From: Neoscytalidium dimidiatum
Lineage: Eukaryota; Ascomycota; Dothideomycetes; Botryosphaeriales; Botryosphaeriaceae
Reading direction: 5' to 3'
Length of the DNA: 64,000 bases
Assembly (NCBI GenBank): GCA_037367355.1
Contig: CM074696.1
Location: 3,162,001 to 3,226,000, forward strand
The translations under genes and the position numbers were made by a program. The notes below the pieces were generated by a model. The model ran no database searches, had not been told where the DNA came from, and saw only the letters and a program-made list of their open reading frames with translations. Of the stretch, positions 22,206-33,300 are shown in pieces (within the stretch, counting starts at the first letter, position 1; each line of letters starts with the position of its first letter).

Positions 22206-24951
22206 TGTGGGGCAGAATGGAACATTTGTATCAAAATCACTGGGCCGTTTCCATCCTCTTACAGACCGCTGGGGGAAAAAAAACAAAAACAGGATTATGT
22301 TTATGGAGATAATGAGAGCGTAGGGCTGTCGTTGGGCTGAGTCGGGGGAGAAGGGCATCGAAACATTTGTCTACCTGGCAGGGGGCACATAATCCTTCCA
22401 AGCAGCTTGAGTCAACAGCATGGTGCCTTTTTACCACCACTCCTCGCCCGACCCGCGAGCCAACCACCCCCCTGCCCATCACTAGCTCACCCGCTTACTC
22501 GGCCACTTACACTTCGCTCCGTCAGCTTGGCTCAGTGCTTATGAGACGGGATATTTCGTCCTTGCCGTTGTACCGTCCTATTGGCATCTCCGGGCTTCCC
22601 ATTCGCTTGGGTTTAAACGAGATATACCCCGGAACTCCCTGTCGTGTCCATCATCCTATTTCCATCTTTCCTCATCTCGTCGTCATCAGATCAGGCGTCT
22701 CCATTTCTTTTTCCCTCGAAGAGGATCCCACACATTACCACTGCTCACCGGTTGTTATGCGCGCAGCCCTTGTGACTCACCGCAGCAGTCCGTTCCCCGC
22801 CCGCGCTGCGTTTCGTATCTCGAGGAGAGCCCACTTCGGTCGGCCAACACTTCCCGCGTCACACCGCTTGTGGCTCGAGACCAGCAAGCGGAAGCAAAAT
22901 TTGCAGATTGTCGGCTTGATACCGGGCGCTTGATGCTTCGCATGGATATCGTACCATCATCACTTTGTAAGTGGCAGGCGTTCGGGTCCGCTGGTTCTCT
23001 GAAGACGGGATTTCGGCTTTTGTTGAGCGAAGGGTAAAAGAAGGCGGTGTGGCCTCGAAGCTAGGTTGGTGCGAGGGAGCACTGAGCATGCAGCAACTCT
23101 ACATTATTCACAATTCTATCGCGATCGAGCTGAAGCAAGACTCCGACAATACAGCAACATCTCGTAGGTCTTCTGTCGGCGACGACAGAGAGGGTGCTGG
23201 TGTGGCCGGCCAGGATTTCATAGGACAAATGCTAGGTTAGCAAGAAGATGGGAATAACGCGCGCATGACACGCAAATAGCACGCAAGAATTTTGGAAAGA
23301 GTCAATGGAGCATGTTTACAGACTCAAGTTTCTACTAATCTTACAGGCTTCAGTTCACCGGTCAATTCCAGCCACCATCATAGGCTCTTTTCTGGACCAA
23401 ACACACTTCGAGCTCCAACAACGATCGCTGTATCATCCATAGACTGCCCCAGCCCCTGCGCATCGACGTCGCATGTAGTACGGTCGAAACAAGACAGATT
23501 TTTCATTCGGAATGTTGGCGATCTCCTGACTCTCGAGATCGGAAGACCTGATGAGCTTCACGGTCGTGGCAAAAGGCCTTGAGCAGACCCTGATCGAAGC
23601 CCGACATTTTGTGTCTCACAAAAGACTTTGAGAGAGACATTTACACCGCATATCCTTTGCAGCGTACGGACGAATAGGCGCATGCGGGCGGAGACGGGTA
23701 GGGCCGCAAGATCGCAGGGTGTCCTTGAAGAATGGCGTCCCTGAGAGTCTCACGACTATGTTTCGGCCTACCCGACCGGGTTTCAAGACAGAGCCTATAC
23801 ACGGCCAGAATATCCGCTTGATGAGAAGCTTCTAGCCCACGCTTCGGGGATTCGGGATCTCAAGCCAGAAAAGCTCTGTGCTTTCCCAGGGATGATGGAG
23901 CTCTACGGTAAGGGGTCTTTGCACCACCAAAAAAAAAAAAGAAAAAAAAGTCTGCAAATGCAGTGTTCACCTTAGAACACCGACCATCAGTAATTTCGGC
24001 AAAAGGCAAAAGCAAAAAGAAGCAAGAGCACATGCTGTTCTTTGCCCGGTTTCAGCTCGTCTGCGGCATTGATCAATAGTGCTCGGCAGCTATGGGAGAT
24101 CGACATTGAGCCGCCTCCCGGACGCCTGCGGCTCAGCCACAGCCGCAACCATGCTGTCGCTCGGAGCTTTCACGCGCCACGCATGTCGGCGTCCGTTTTT
24201 CGTTACCCTTGACCACTTCTGAACAGTCTGTGCTTAAGCACTCAGGGCAGATACTGTCGCTCGGTGGCGCCGGTAGGCTTCCTTCATGCTGGTGCCTTTA
24301 GCAGACCCGGCCGCGGCGCATGCCTGCCTGCAAGGATCGGTGATCTCTTCGAAGACGCAGCTGTAGTTGATGCAGAGGTTGTCTTTGATTGAGTACATCA
24401 CGACTCAAATCGTCGTCCACGGTCTTCCGATGCGGGCCACGTTCCACACAAGGAAAAAGGTCTGGTGCATTCGAAAGCGGCAGTTGCGGTCGCGGATGCA
24501 CTGGAAAGTCTCTTCACCTGCATGTTTCAAATTTGTGGCGGCCGTGATGCCACGCAGTCCAAGCTCTACGTCAGTTTTTCACGGCATCGTGCACACACAT
24601 TTGATGGGTTTCAATGTCACTGTGCGGATTCGCATGTGCTCCAAAATAAAAGAGCGCCCAACTCTATTCTCCTTCGTAACCTGCGAGCTCATTATTCGCA
24701 CGGCAGGTTCCTCTTCTCCCTGACGAGCGCATGCGTAGCCCGGCCTGTGCTCTTCCCCCCACCGCGGTACCGCAGCTACGGAACATTTCGCTTCTTCGTA
24801 TTTCAATCTCATCTGTCCATCATAACAAGCCACAACTTTCCTCATTCGTAAAGGTCATTCAGGCAAAAGGTGGCTGCCCGAGCTGCTGTCTCGGTTCCTC
24901 CTCTACGCTCGAGTTGCTAGACTTCCATCCATTCCGTAGTCAGCTGACGCC
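22206..24951. other. Gene-poor spacer; two weak coding-like patches
   Basis: No complete gene is supported. At 23746-23908 the plus strand reads a coding-like stretch (HDYVSAYPTGFQDRAYTRPE, later LDEKLLAHASGIRDL) ending at a possible donor CTACG|GTAAGG. I could not find a start or an in-phase next exon. An A11GA8 tract follows at about 23930-23949. A second patch on the minus strand at 24240-24530 is listed separately. Confidence 0.35.
24234..24530 (-). pseudogene. Possible remnant of a small Cys-rich protein gene
   Basis: Minus-strand fragments in two frames have protein-like composition. One reads GEETFQCIRDRNCRFRMHQT and stops near 24400. The other starts at an ATG near 24395 (MYSIKDNLCINYSCVFEEIT), continues with further Cys residues, and stops near 24237. 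The two could belong to one broken Cys-rich gene or be joined by an intron I cannot define. Two intact small Cys-rich genes lie at 25.0-25.5 and 28.2-28.7 kb, which makes a decayed relative plausible. The evidence is weak. Confidence 0.25.
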
Positions 24952-25467
24952 CTATGTCGTATCATGGTGCCGCTTACCCGTTGTCGCACCCTCGGGCCTC
25001 GTCCTGTTCACCATGTTCCGGAAGCGCACCCTCCAACCGCTCGCGAAACCACCACCGCCGCTCTTCTGCGCGACCTTCTTGCCGCTGTCATCCTCATCAC
25101 CGCTGCTGCTCGGCGACACTGCTCCCGACGTATCACCGCCCACGTTCGAGGATGACGATGACGTTGGCGATGATGGCGACGCAAGCGCCATGGGCGGGTG
25201 CACGACCTCGCCGCTGATGCTGTCGACGGGGAAGACGCGCAGGTTGGTGCTGGAGGCACATTTGGGGCAGGCTCCGTCGTTTTGGTGCATGAAGTCCTCG
25301 ACGATCCATTCCCCCTCCGGACACCAGTCTTCAGCGGCCATGCCGATTTCCGTGCCGGGGTCCCGCGAGAAGGCGTCGTCGCTGCAGACAGCGAAGCGGC
25401 ACCGGTCGATGCGCGAGCTGATCAGATAGCCGCAGTGCGTGCAGATGTGGCGCTCTTCACAGCACAT
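24952..25467 (-). CDS. Small Cys-rich fungal protein of unknown function
   Basis: Single-exon ORF of 171 aa from the ATG at 25467; the frame extends to 25554 but only with a TTG. The N-terminal half has paired cysteines: CCEERHICTHCGYLI, then RCRFAVCSDD, DWCPEGEW and ACPKCAS. These could bind metal or form disulfides. The second half is Ser/Gly/Asp-rich and ends in a basic segment (GWRVRFRNMVNRTRP). There is no signal peptide, so it is probably cytosolic or nuclear. Short Cys-rich proteins of this kind are common and poorly characterised in filamentous ascomycetes. The antisense ORF at 24731-25429 is judged a shadow. Confidence 0.65.
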   Translation of the reverse strand: MCCEERHICTHCGYLISSRIDRCRFAVCSDDAFSRDPGTEIGMAAEDWCPEGEWIVEDFMHQNDGACPKCASSTNLRVFPVDSISGEVVHPPMALASPSSPTSSSSSNVGGDTSGAVSPSSSGDEDDSGKKVAQKSGGGGFASGWRVRFRNMVNRTRPEGATTGKRHHDTT

Positions 25468-26268
25468 TTTGTCCTTCGAGCCAGAGGGATTCGTGTGTAT
25501 GTGGGAGTGGGGAGTTGAAATTGGGCGGTGAGTTTCGTGATAAGAGTACTTCAAGATTTTGTGGTGTTGGTGAAAGTGGGCGGAGGTGTTTCCTGAATCT
25601 TCGGCACCCTTCGGGATGGCGTGGGGGGAAGGGGGGTTATCAAGATAAGTATGGAATCTCTTTTCTCTTCTATTCAGGATCTACACTTACGGGATTCTTC
25701 TAGCAAGATAAATACCAAGAGCCGCAAATCTTGGATGAGAAAATGACGTGTCGATAAGCAGCGGACGGAAGCCGTTCGTGCCGCAAGGCAATGGACATGT
25801 GACGCAGCCTGCTTTGACAACAAAGCGCGGCAGGCCTGTGGGGCCGTACCACGCTTCTTCTCCGCATTTCTTCATTTGGCGCTTCATCTCTGTAAGAAGG
25901 TCTATAATCGTGCTCGTCCTATAGGGCATCACCGGTAAGCTGAATAGGGCCGATAGATACCCCGCGCAGCTGGCAGTGAGGATGTGACGACGATCAAATC
26001 AAGAATGTAAACACTCGAGGGCTTGTTCAGTGTGTGAAAGACTCCATTGTCTATGTAATGCTACTTCAGGCACCCAAAGTCCATTTTCTTGGTTGAAGAT
26101 GACGCCATTTGCCGCTGTTGGAGCAATTTCATCCAGCAGGCATGCCCATAATCGCTAAATCTCCACTTTTTGAATGCCAGCAACTCCTGATCGCCAAAAG
26201 ATGCTAACAAGAAGCTGCATCAAAGAAGTCTCCCTCGATTCCCTCGAATCTGCCATTGAGGTCCAAGA
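25468..26268. other. Spacer, no supported gene
   Basis: AT-richer DNA between two minus-strand genes. ORFs are short and without coding character. Confidence 0.4.
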
Positions 26269-27072
26269 TCAGAAGCTTTGGTGGTAATGGTCAGTCCTTG
26301 GACAGCCGCAGCCGTGGTGCTCGGCCTCCGCAGGCTCCTGACAACCACTGTGCTGCTGCTTAACGCCTTGGCTGACGCTCCTCCGAAACTCCTGCAAGAA
26401 ATCGCTGATATACTCATTGTGGTCTTCGTCCTTGCGGCCCTCCAGCTTTTCCTCCTGTGGCATTCGAATCGGATTATCCGGGTTGAGCATACGGTTGAGC
26501 TCCTCAATGTCTTCTTGCTGATCACACTCAAGCACTTCCATAGTAACCCTAATGGCACTTCTCAGCATCCCCACCATGTCTTTCTCCTCGTCATCGCCTG
26601 CTAAATTGTAGGGAACCTTTTTCTCGAGGAGCTCATCGAGGCAGGCAAGAACACATTTCTCGCGGGTGTGGGCTTCGTTGAGTAGCCTCTCAAGTCTCCA
26701 GAAATGCTGACGGTAGGAATTACAAACTCCGAGCTTCTCATCATCAGCCATTTTGAGATACTCCGGCTGCAGATCCTGTAAAGAGTCTGCAACGGATGTT
26801 CCCAACATGGGGACCCAGCGGCCGCCCTGAGGTCTCCAGGCCCCTTGCCAATTTGTGGGAAGCTGGATACCTTCCAAGAATACAAGCGCGGAGTAGAGTG
26901 ATTCAGTGTACCCTATCCATTCGTGAAGGTGTCCATCATCAGCCGATTTTCCCGGTCGAGCAGACGTCTTCCTCAATTGCTGGTGCTTAGGGCTTTTAGA
27001 AGTACAAGGTTGAGGATACAGGCCTCTGGGTTGCTGGAAGGTGGGGCCGTGGCGGCTGCTGGACGAAGCCAT
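26269..27072 (-). CDS. Unidentified 267-aa acidic protein
   Basis: Single ORF from the ATG at 27070-27072. I do not recognise it. After a basic, Ser-rich start (MASSSSRHGPTFQQPRGLYP), residues ~45-235 look like a compact, mostly helical domain. Visible stretches are HLHEWIGYTESLYSALVFLEG, GRWVPMLGTSV, YRQHFWRLERLLNEAHTREK, KDMVGMLRSAIRVTMEVLEC, and EYISDFLQEFRRSVS. The composition and heptad-like spacing suggest coiled-coil or bundle helices. The last ~30 residues are Cys/His/Gln-rich and may be misread if a short 3' intron exists. It has no signal peptide or membrane segment. It sits alone in a gene-poor region. Confidence 0.6.
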   Translation of the reverse strand: MASSSSRHGPTFQQPRGLYPQPCTSKSPKHQQLRKTSARPGKSADDGHLHEWIGYTESLYSALVFLEGIQLPTNWQGAWRPQGGRWVPMLGTSVADSLQDLQPEYLKMADDEKLGVCNSYRQHFWRLERLLNEAHTREKCVLACLDELLEKKVPYNLAGDDEEKDMVGMLRSAIRVTMEVLECDQQEDIEELNRMLNPDNPIRMPQEEKLEGRKDEDHNEYISDFLQEFRRSVSQGVKQQHSGCQEPAEAEHHGCGCPRTDHYHQSF

Positions 27073-28198
27073 TTGGTGGGCTAGTGGATTCGACTTACGC
27101 GATTGTATGCTGTGAATTTGCAGAGTAATGATTGAATTTGGTGTTGATGTTGAATGCGTAGTTAGAGAGGACTGTTATAAGACAGAAGTCTTTGCAATAT
27201 CAAGTAGGGATTTTATACAGAGCTTGGTTGTGAATCTTATGCGACTCTGTGTGTCTTCTGTATAAGTTTTCATTGTATGTGCTGCAGCTGCGTCCCGAAG
27301 GAAAGAACTCTCTTGGGGTATTTTAACCTAGTGACTCGTGGCATGAGAGGTTATGACCTGTTTATATGGACCACTCCTGACCTTGTCCTTCATCACCGAT
27401 CACAGCCCAAAATCAAGCACTGTTTCTCTTCACCAGAATTTTGAAGCATTATCTGTGAGTGTATCAAGGGCAAATTCTGCAATAGGAACCATCAAATTGC
27501 CAGACTCCATATCAACTCCGCTGGATTCTAGCGCTTTTGAGATGCACATGGTGTTCAAATTTCCCTTACCATTTGTGATTACTCGATCAACTCGTGCAAC
27601 TTCACAAAGTAAAACTAGATTATTTTTCAAGTTTAAAAATACACCCTGCCAACGCTCTCAAGAGCGCGGCGTCATGCTTCTGCGCCTCAGCATCATTGCC
27701 GCATACTGTCTGCGATTTCTGCAGCACATCAAAAACTCGTATACTCACAGCACTTTTCCGAGCAGCATCTTCACACAAAAACTACTCTGGATGCATGTGC
27801 TCCGTACACAAGAAAAAAAAAAAATTCAAAGCAGAAGTGATGGACATTGCGGAGAAATGCTTCGACGCGTTGGAGGATCTCTTCGAAAGCATTGTAAGAA
27901 CGAAAGTCTCGACACGTTCCGTTGCCTGGGAATCGATTTGAGAGTGCTGACCTACGGACATAGGGGAAGACAAGTCGCAGAGTACGTGATAAGCAAAACA
28001 AAATAAGTTGATGGTACGTTTGAAGATGCTTTGTATACAGTGAAATGAGATGCGGATCTGCCGTTTACAAGGTCCGATAGTACTACTCTGCAAAAGCTGG
28101 GGAGCTTGTGCCTTCAGTCCTTGTATCCCAAAGCCTCTCATTTCGTTTTTATGGCATTGTAGCAATGCACCCGAAAACAACCTCGTGGCTTGACCATT
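27073..28198. other. AT-rich spacer containing a possible gene remnant
   Basis: Holds the promoter of the 267-aa gene on its left side and a frameshifted coding-like stretch at 27430-27784, listed separately. A poly-A run lies near 27812-27823. Nothing else is supported. Confidence 0.35.
27430..27784 (-). pseudogene. Frameshifted coding remnant, origin unknown
   Basis: Two overlapping minus-strand reading frames with convincing protein composition lie end to end. The first (about 27784 to 27620) reads LCEDAARKSAVSIRVFDVLQ, then CGNDAEAQKHDAALLRALAG and CIFKLEK-stop. The second (to 27430) reads NLVLLCEVARVDRVITNGKG, then ISKALESSGVDMESGNLMVP and a stop. They meet in an A-rich run at about 27620-27627, where a 1-2 base indel would join them into one ~115-residue segment. 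Neither has an ATG, and the upstream sequence is closed. I read this as the C-terminal end of a decayed gene, though an intron at the junction is an alternative. Confidence 0.35.
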
Positions 28199-28696
28199 TC
28201 ACATAGTGGTAAATCGTGTGTGCATGCTATCAATGAGAGTTGCCTGAGAGGAGCGCTGTGCATCCACTGCCGAATCATGGCGCGTCGCCGGCCGAGCAGG
28301 AATGTATGCTTGGGCGTCTTCATCATTGTCCAACTCGTCCTCCCACACGACCTCCCCGGCCAGAATTGTGCGCAGGAATTCGAGCCTCAGCCTTTCTTGT
28401 CCACTCAGCGAGGCGTAATTAGCCAGGGCGTCTTGAATGACTTTATCCCAATCTCTCATGGCGTGGTCTCTCTTGCCGCAGTCTCGACAGCGCATATTGT
28501 GTAAAAGTTCGCATGCCTTGCTCATCATCCTCCATTTTGATAAGTCGCAGTAGTGACATATCCGGGATGATTTCTGGCAGAAGATGATTCCTGCTCCCAA
28601 GCATGGGCTGCCGTATTTGTCGAGACACCGGGATATTTGGACGTACTTGATGACACGCGTGCAGGATGCGCAGGATGCGAGGTACACTTGGCACAT
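28199..28696 (-). CDS. Small Cys-rich fungal protein of unknown function
   Basis: Single-exon ORF of 165 aa from the ATG at 28696. The N-terminal ~80 residues are Cys-rich: MCQVYLASCASCTRV, then CLDKYGSPCLGAG, SRICHYCDLSKW, and MRCRDCGKRD. The CxxC pairs suggest zinc binding. The rest is helical and acidic (WDKVIQDALANYASLSGQER, VVWEDELDNDEDAQ). Opening with Met-Cys and following with scattered CxxC pairs resembles the gene at 25.0-25.5 kb and many uncharacterised ascomycete proteins. Paralogy is not shown, because the two cannot be aligned convincingly beyond the Cys pattern. The shared orientation in the same gene-poor block is suggestive only. Confidence 0.65.
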   Translation of the reverse strand: MCQVYLASCASCTRVIKYVQISRCLDKYGSPCLGAGIIFCQKSSRICHYCDLSKWRMMSKACELLHNMRCRDCGKRDHAMRDWDKVIQDALANYASLSGQERLRLEFLRTILAGEVVWEDELDNDEDAQAYIPARPATRHDSAVDAQRSSQATLIDSMHTRFTTM

Positions 28697-30360
28697 TGTG
28701 GGATCAATTTGATGTTTTGAGCTAGTGGTTGGAGGATTCCATTGACTTAATTTTCGAACGAATCAGGTCTTTGCAGATAGTGCAGTGTATATATAGGATA
28801 CGGATTCTCAGACAAAAGTCCGATCGCAAGGAAGCCGTGGTACTGACTTACACAAAACGAACTTCCTCGAGCAGTTTCCGTGGTTCGCACACACCTGACC
28901 TCTCGTTTTAGCTTAAACGAAGTGACCGATGGCAACTGATTGTTCGATGGCGACCACAACGTGCATTGGTATCTTGTCAAATGATAGAATTTCTGTCGAT
29001 CGAACGTGCGTTGAACGCCGTGATGATGCTGCCAGTGGCGTCAGCTGGGGCACTAGCACGACTGGAAACCTCGTGACAGAGTAAGTGGGCTGTAGACCTC
29101 ATTCCGATAAGCCTGTCGTCACCATCCCGCCGCCAACAATGCTCCGGCTTGCTGAGCCTGCGGTCGCGGCTCTTATGCACGACCGCTACCAAAACATGTA
29201 TCTGGTTGGCGAGCAGGCTACCGAAGTTCGACAACACCGGTCTCACAAGACCCAATGGGAGCAACTATTGCCGAGGCGGTCAGTAGCGACGAAGCAACTC
29301 ATGAGCTCGTCACTTAATAAACATCTTCCACGCCTCCCGGGCTATCGTCAATCGCATTCGCCAGCACCAGCGCAGACCATTTCCTCGACGCTTACGACGT
29401 CGGCGAGGAGTTGGCGGGAGTACGGGTGAGATTGCTAAGCCTTTTGATTAGGAAGAAAATAATTGACATGCAGCGATTTACTTCCAGCAATGCGCCTGCA
29501 CCGGAGCCGACCTTGTCGCTGACTGCCCTGCCAATCTTCCCGCTAGGTAGAGCCAACCGACTGGGCTCCTTGAAAGAGCGCCAAGGATCGGGAGAGGATA
29601 GACGAAGGAAAGCAAGGGAGAGGAACGAGTGGAGGGCCAGGATGAAGAGGGCGGGAAAGAGAGCAGCGGTGAAGATGGCGTCTTGTCAAAAAGCATGCTG
29701 AAGGAGAGATAACGTGGGCGCAGGACTGACGAAGCTGGCCGGATTACTGGGCCGAATGGTGGAGATGAGTACGGCCGAGCGACGTGAAGTCGATGGTGCT
29801 TTGCGGATGGTGACAATGGGGAAGGAACCTACGGCAAGAGCGTTGGCTCGCTCGACCACTGCAACTGGCCGCGTGGGAGGGATTGGAGCGTTCGGGGAGT
29901 TTTCAAGGGGCGACCGCCAGCTATGGCTGCCACATACTGGGAAAGAGAAGCATGCAGTTGCAGACGCTACAGATAATGAGAAAATACTCGGGATATGTTC
30001 TTGACGTCAATCACGGATGAACGAAGATTCTACCCAAGCGTGGTGAGACGGGAGGGCGGGATCGGTGCACGTGACCGCGATAGACTAGCGCGAAGCGGCG
30101 CATGTTGACAAGTCAGGCCGCGTCAAAACAAACCGAAGCCTCGACATCACCAACCGCCATCCGCCCCCAGCAACCGCCGCATCCACTCACACCGGCGCAG
30201 GCTACATCGAAATGTACATTTAGTCGCATCGCAGAGCCCGCCCAACGACTAGTCGGCCTGCTTCAGACTATCTCGACCGACGCGTCTCGACCCGTCACAT
30301 CGTCGCCGTTTCAGCGACTCGCACCCCACCGCCCATACTCCCGCACTCAACACCCGCTCC
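28697..30360. other. Divergent spacer upstream of INCENP, no supported gene
   Basis: Lies between the minus-strand Cys-rich gene and plus-strand INCENP. The right-hand ~300 bases are C-rich and lead into the INCENP start, as expected for a fungal 5' leader. Other ORFs are random-looking. Confidence 0.4.
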
Positions 30361-33300
30361 ATGTCTGCGTCGCGCAGCAAGGTCGCCGTCGGCTCTGCGC
30401 CATGGATCCTCGGTGAGCGCGACCAGGCCGCTCAATTCGTCGAGCAGGAGGTCGACGAGTTCTCCTACTCAGTGCGCAATGAGATGGAATGGCTGAACGA
30501 ACACATGGCCGACATCTTCAGCCGTCCTGAGCTGTGCGTTCCCTCTGACCATAAGATGCGCCTGTACTGTGCTAACCGTCTCCTAGAAATGTCGCTGATG
30601 CATTCAAGACGCCCGGCAAGCTGCGTGGCAAGACTCCGCGCACAGCTCGCAAGCGCAATCCCCTAGAAACGCGCGCTGTGGGTGCCTCCCCTGCTGCTTG
30701 ATCTGAGGCGAATGCTGACGCTCTATCGCAGCCACTGACCGATATTTTTGCTCCCAATCCCGCGAACGCCCCCAGCCCAACCCGGGAAACTCCCTTTTAC
30801 AAGCAGATGGAGCAGATTCAGATTGCCGAAGATCCCGAAGACAGTGAGATGCCACCCCCCTCGCAGCCAGCGCAGAAACCAAGCCACGTAACTGGCGTGA
30901 TCCCCCCAGGAGATTCGGGGTACCATGGAATGACCGAGGATGAGATGGAAGTTGATGAAGACGAGTCCGTCGTGAGAATGTCGCCTCAGCAGCAAAGTCC
31001 CGCAAAGTCGATACAGTCGTCACCGCCGAAGCCCCATGAGCCTCTCCCAAAGTCTGCATCCACATCCTTTGTCTCGGCCAAGGAGGACCTCGAGAACCAG
31101 ACTCAGTCGCATATCAACATCCACGAAGACGAAGACGAAGACGTAGGCGATTACGAGGGAGACAACGAAGATACGGTCCACGAAGATGGAATGGATTTGG
31201 AAGCCACGCAGCGAGACGAGTCGCCCATTGCGGAACAAGATCTTCATCCCAAGTCCCCTCAATTCAGCGTCGGCGATGAGACCGCATCAGCTCTGAACTC
31301 CGTTATAAACGTTGCCGAAGAGCAACAGGAGGAGCAGGAGCAGGAGCAAATGGATGAAGATGGTGCCAAAACTCCGTCCGAAGGCTCTAGCCCCGCGAAG
31401 CCACTTTTGCGCAAGAGCAGTCTGACGTTCTCCTCCCTCCCTGCTCGCGAGCCTCTTGCAGGTAAGAGGAGTATGGGTAACCGGATTTCGCGTACCAGCC
31501 ACGTGGACCAATACAAGGCTCGCTCCAGCCATTTTGGTAGATTTACTGGTGGTAAAAGCCTGGGGGGTTCCCAGGCTGTTCAGTCTACTCAGCATAACGA
31601 GGATACTGCTGGTCGTGAAAGCGAGGAAGAGAGCCCCAAGATGCATAACAAGACCTCCACCCAGCGTCTTCACGAACGGATTAATATGCTTGCCAAGTCG
31701 GAGGAGTCCAGGACGTCCAAATCAACTTCAGAAGTCGCATCCCAGGAGCCAGATTATCCGCAACTGCCTACGGAAAACGACGTATCAAGTATGGAGCCGG
31801 AAGCCCCAGCAGAACCGACGAAAGCACCAAGCCCAGTGCCACATATCCATAATGATGATGATGATGATGACTGGATTGCTCCTATGACCACGAAACCTCC
31901 CGCTCTCAGTCGTCCCGCTCTTCGGAAAAGCAGCTCTGGAGATATTACGGAGAATGTTAGCGGAAAGAGCTCGATCGGTAATCTAGGGGCCGACGTTGGA
32001 GACGCAACGCAATCGGAGATGACTTCTCCAATCAGATCCGGTCTAGGCCACTTGAAGTCTGTCTCAGTCCCGAACTTCGAGACGCCTGCAAAGAAAGCGG
32101 CAAAGGAGTGTGAATCTTCACATAAGAAAGCCATTTCTATTTCTGACCCTGAAGCCCTGCGGGATGCCGACTCTAACACCCCAGCTGGTTCTCCTTTGAG
32201 GAATGATGATGGTCCCTTGAGCGCATCGAAGACAAAGTTTTTTTCGGTCCTAAAGTCAGCTAAGAGCATTTTCGCAAGCAGTGCTGGAGTAAGCGCTCAA
32301 GCGAAGCTGGAAGCTCTTTCTCCCTCGTCGGCGAGAATTAGAAACAACGCCCCTGCTATGGAGCAGGCTCGCAGCCCCCCAAGACCCCCACTCTCAGCAA
32401 TCTTCGACAAGCCTGTCAACCCTGCAAGCCCGCCGAAGCGCCCTGTGACAGCGATTGGCACCCCGTCTAGGACAACACGTGCGTCCCTTGAGCGTGAGCA
32501 CAAAGAGAAGAAGTTACAGGCTGGTAGGGAGCGTGAGAAGGAATTCCAGAGCATGCGAGAGGAAGGAGAGAGAAACCTGGCTGAGAAGGCAAACGATAAC
32601 GCGAAACCAACGAAGGAGACTGCGCGTGCACGCCTAGGTGCGGTCAGCCGCGCAGATACGGTGTCTTCAAGAGATGAAGACTACACCTCAGCCGATGACG
32701 CGCCCAAGCCGGCCACCGCGAAGCCAGAACGTGGGCCTCCGAAAATGAGAGAGCCAAAAAGTCGCCTCGTCAAACCAACCGCCAGCAAGGAAACACTTGC
32801 CAAGCCGAGACAGATTAAAGTAGGCCTGGGGTCTCAAAGGGCACACCCAACCAACGCCGATCTGTCGAAGTCGCTGCACGGCACCCTACCTTCTTCTGTG
32901 AAGACTCCTAGCGATTCTGCAAACAGCTCCTTCAACAAGAGTACAGGTCCGTCTGGCGCACAAGTCACTAAGCCGACGTCTTTAGCGCTTGCGGCTAAAA
33001 ACAAGGAGAGAGAGGAGCGTGAGGCTCAGCGCAAGGCTGAAAAGAAACGGGCAATCGAACAGCATAGGGCAGAGAGGGCTGCAAAGGCAGAAGAAGAGCG
33101 CCGCAAGGCCGACGAAGAACGTAGGGCGGAGGCTCAAAGGAAGGCCGCTGAACAACAGCGAGCTCAGGAGGCTAAGAGAGCAGCTAGCAGACAGGCTTTG
33201 GCAACAGAGGCTAAGAAACAGGAGCAGCTGCGAGCAAAGGCTGCTAGCAAACAGACAAACGACCTGGTAAGTCAAATTGGAATCATGCCGATGTTGTGAT

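Noticed and set aside
22367..22933. 188-codon plus-strand ORF after the vWA gene
   Set aside because: Begins with TTG, has no recognisable segment and is rich in Ser/Thr/Pro from CT-rich DNA.
24731..25429. 232-codon plus-strand ORF opposite the Cys-rich gene
   Set aside because: The minus strand has organised CxxC pairs. This frame contains none and starts in what looks like flanking DNA.
30807..30860. Start of the long INCENP ORF at 30807
   Set aside because: Splicing from two upstream exons, beginning at the ATG at 30361, restores the conserved INCENP N-terminus, so 30807 is an internal Met.
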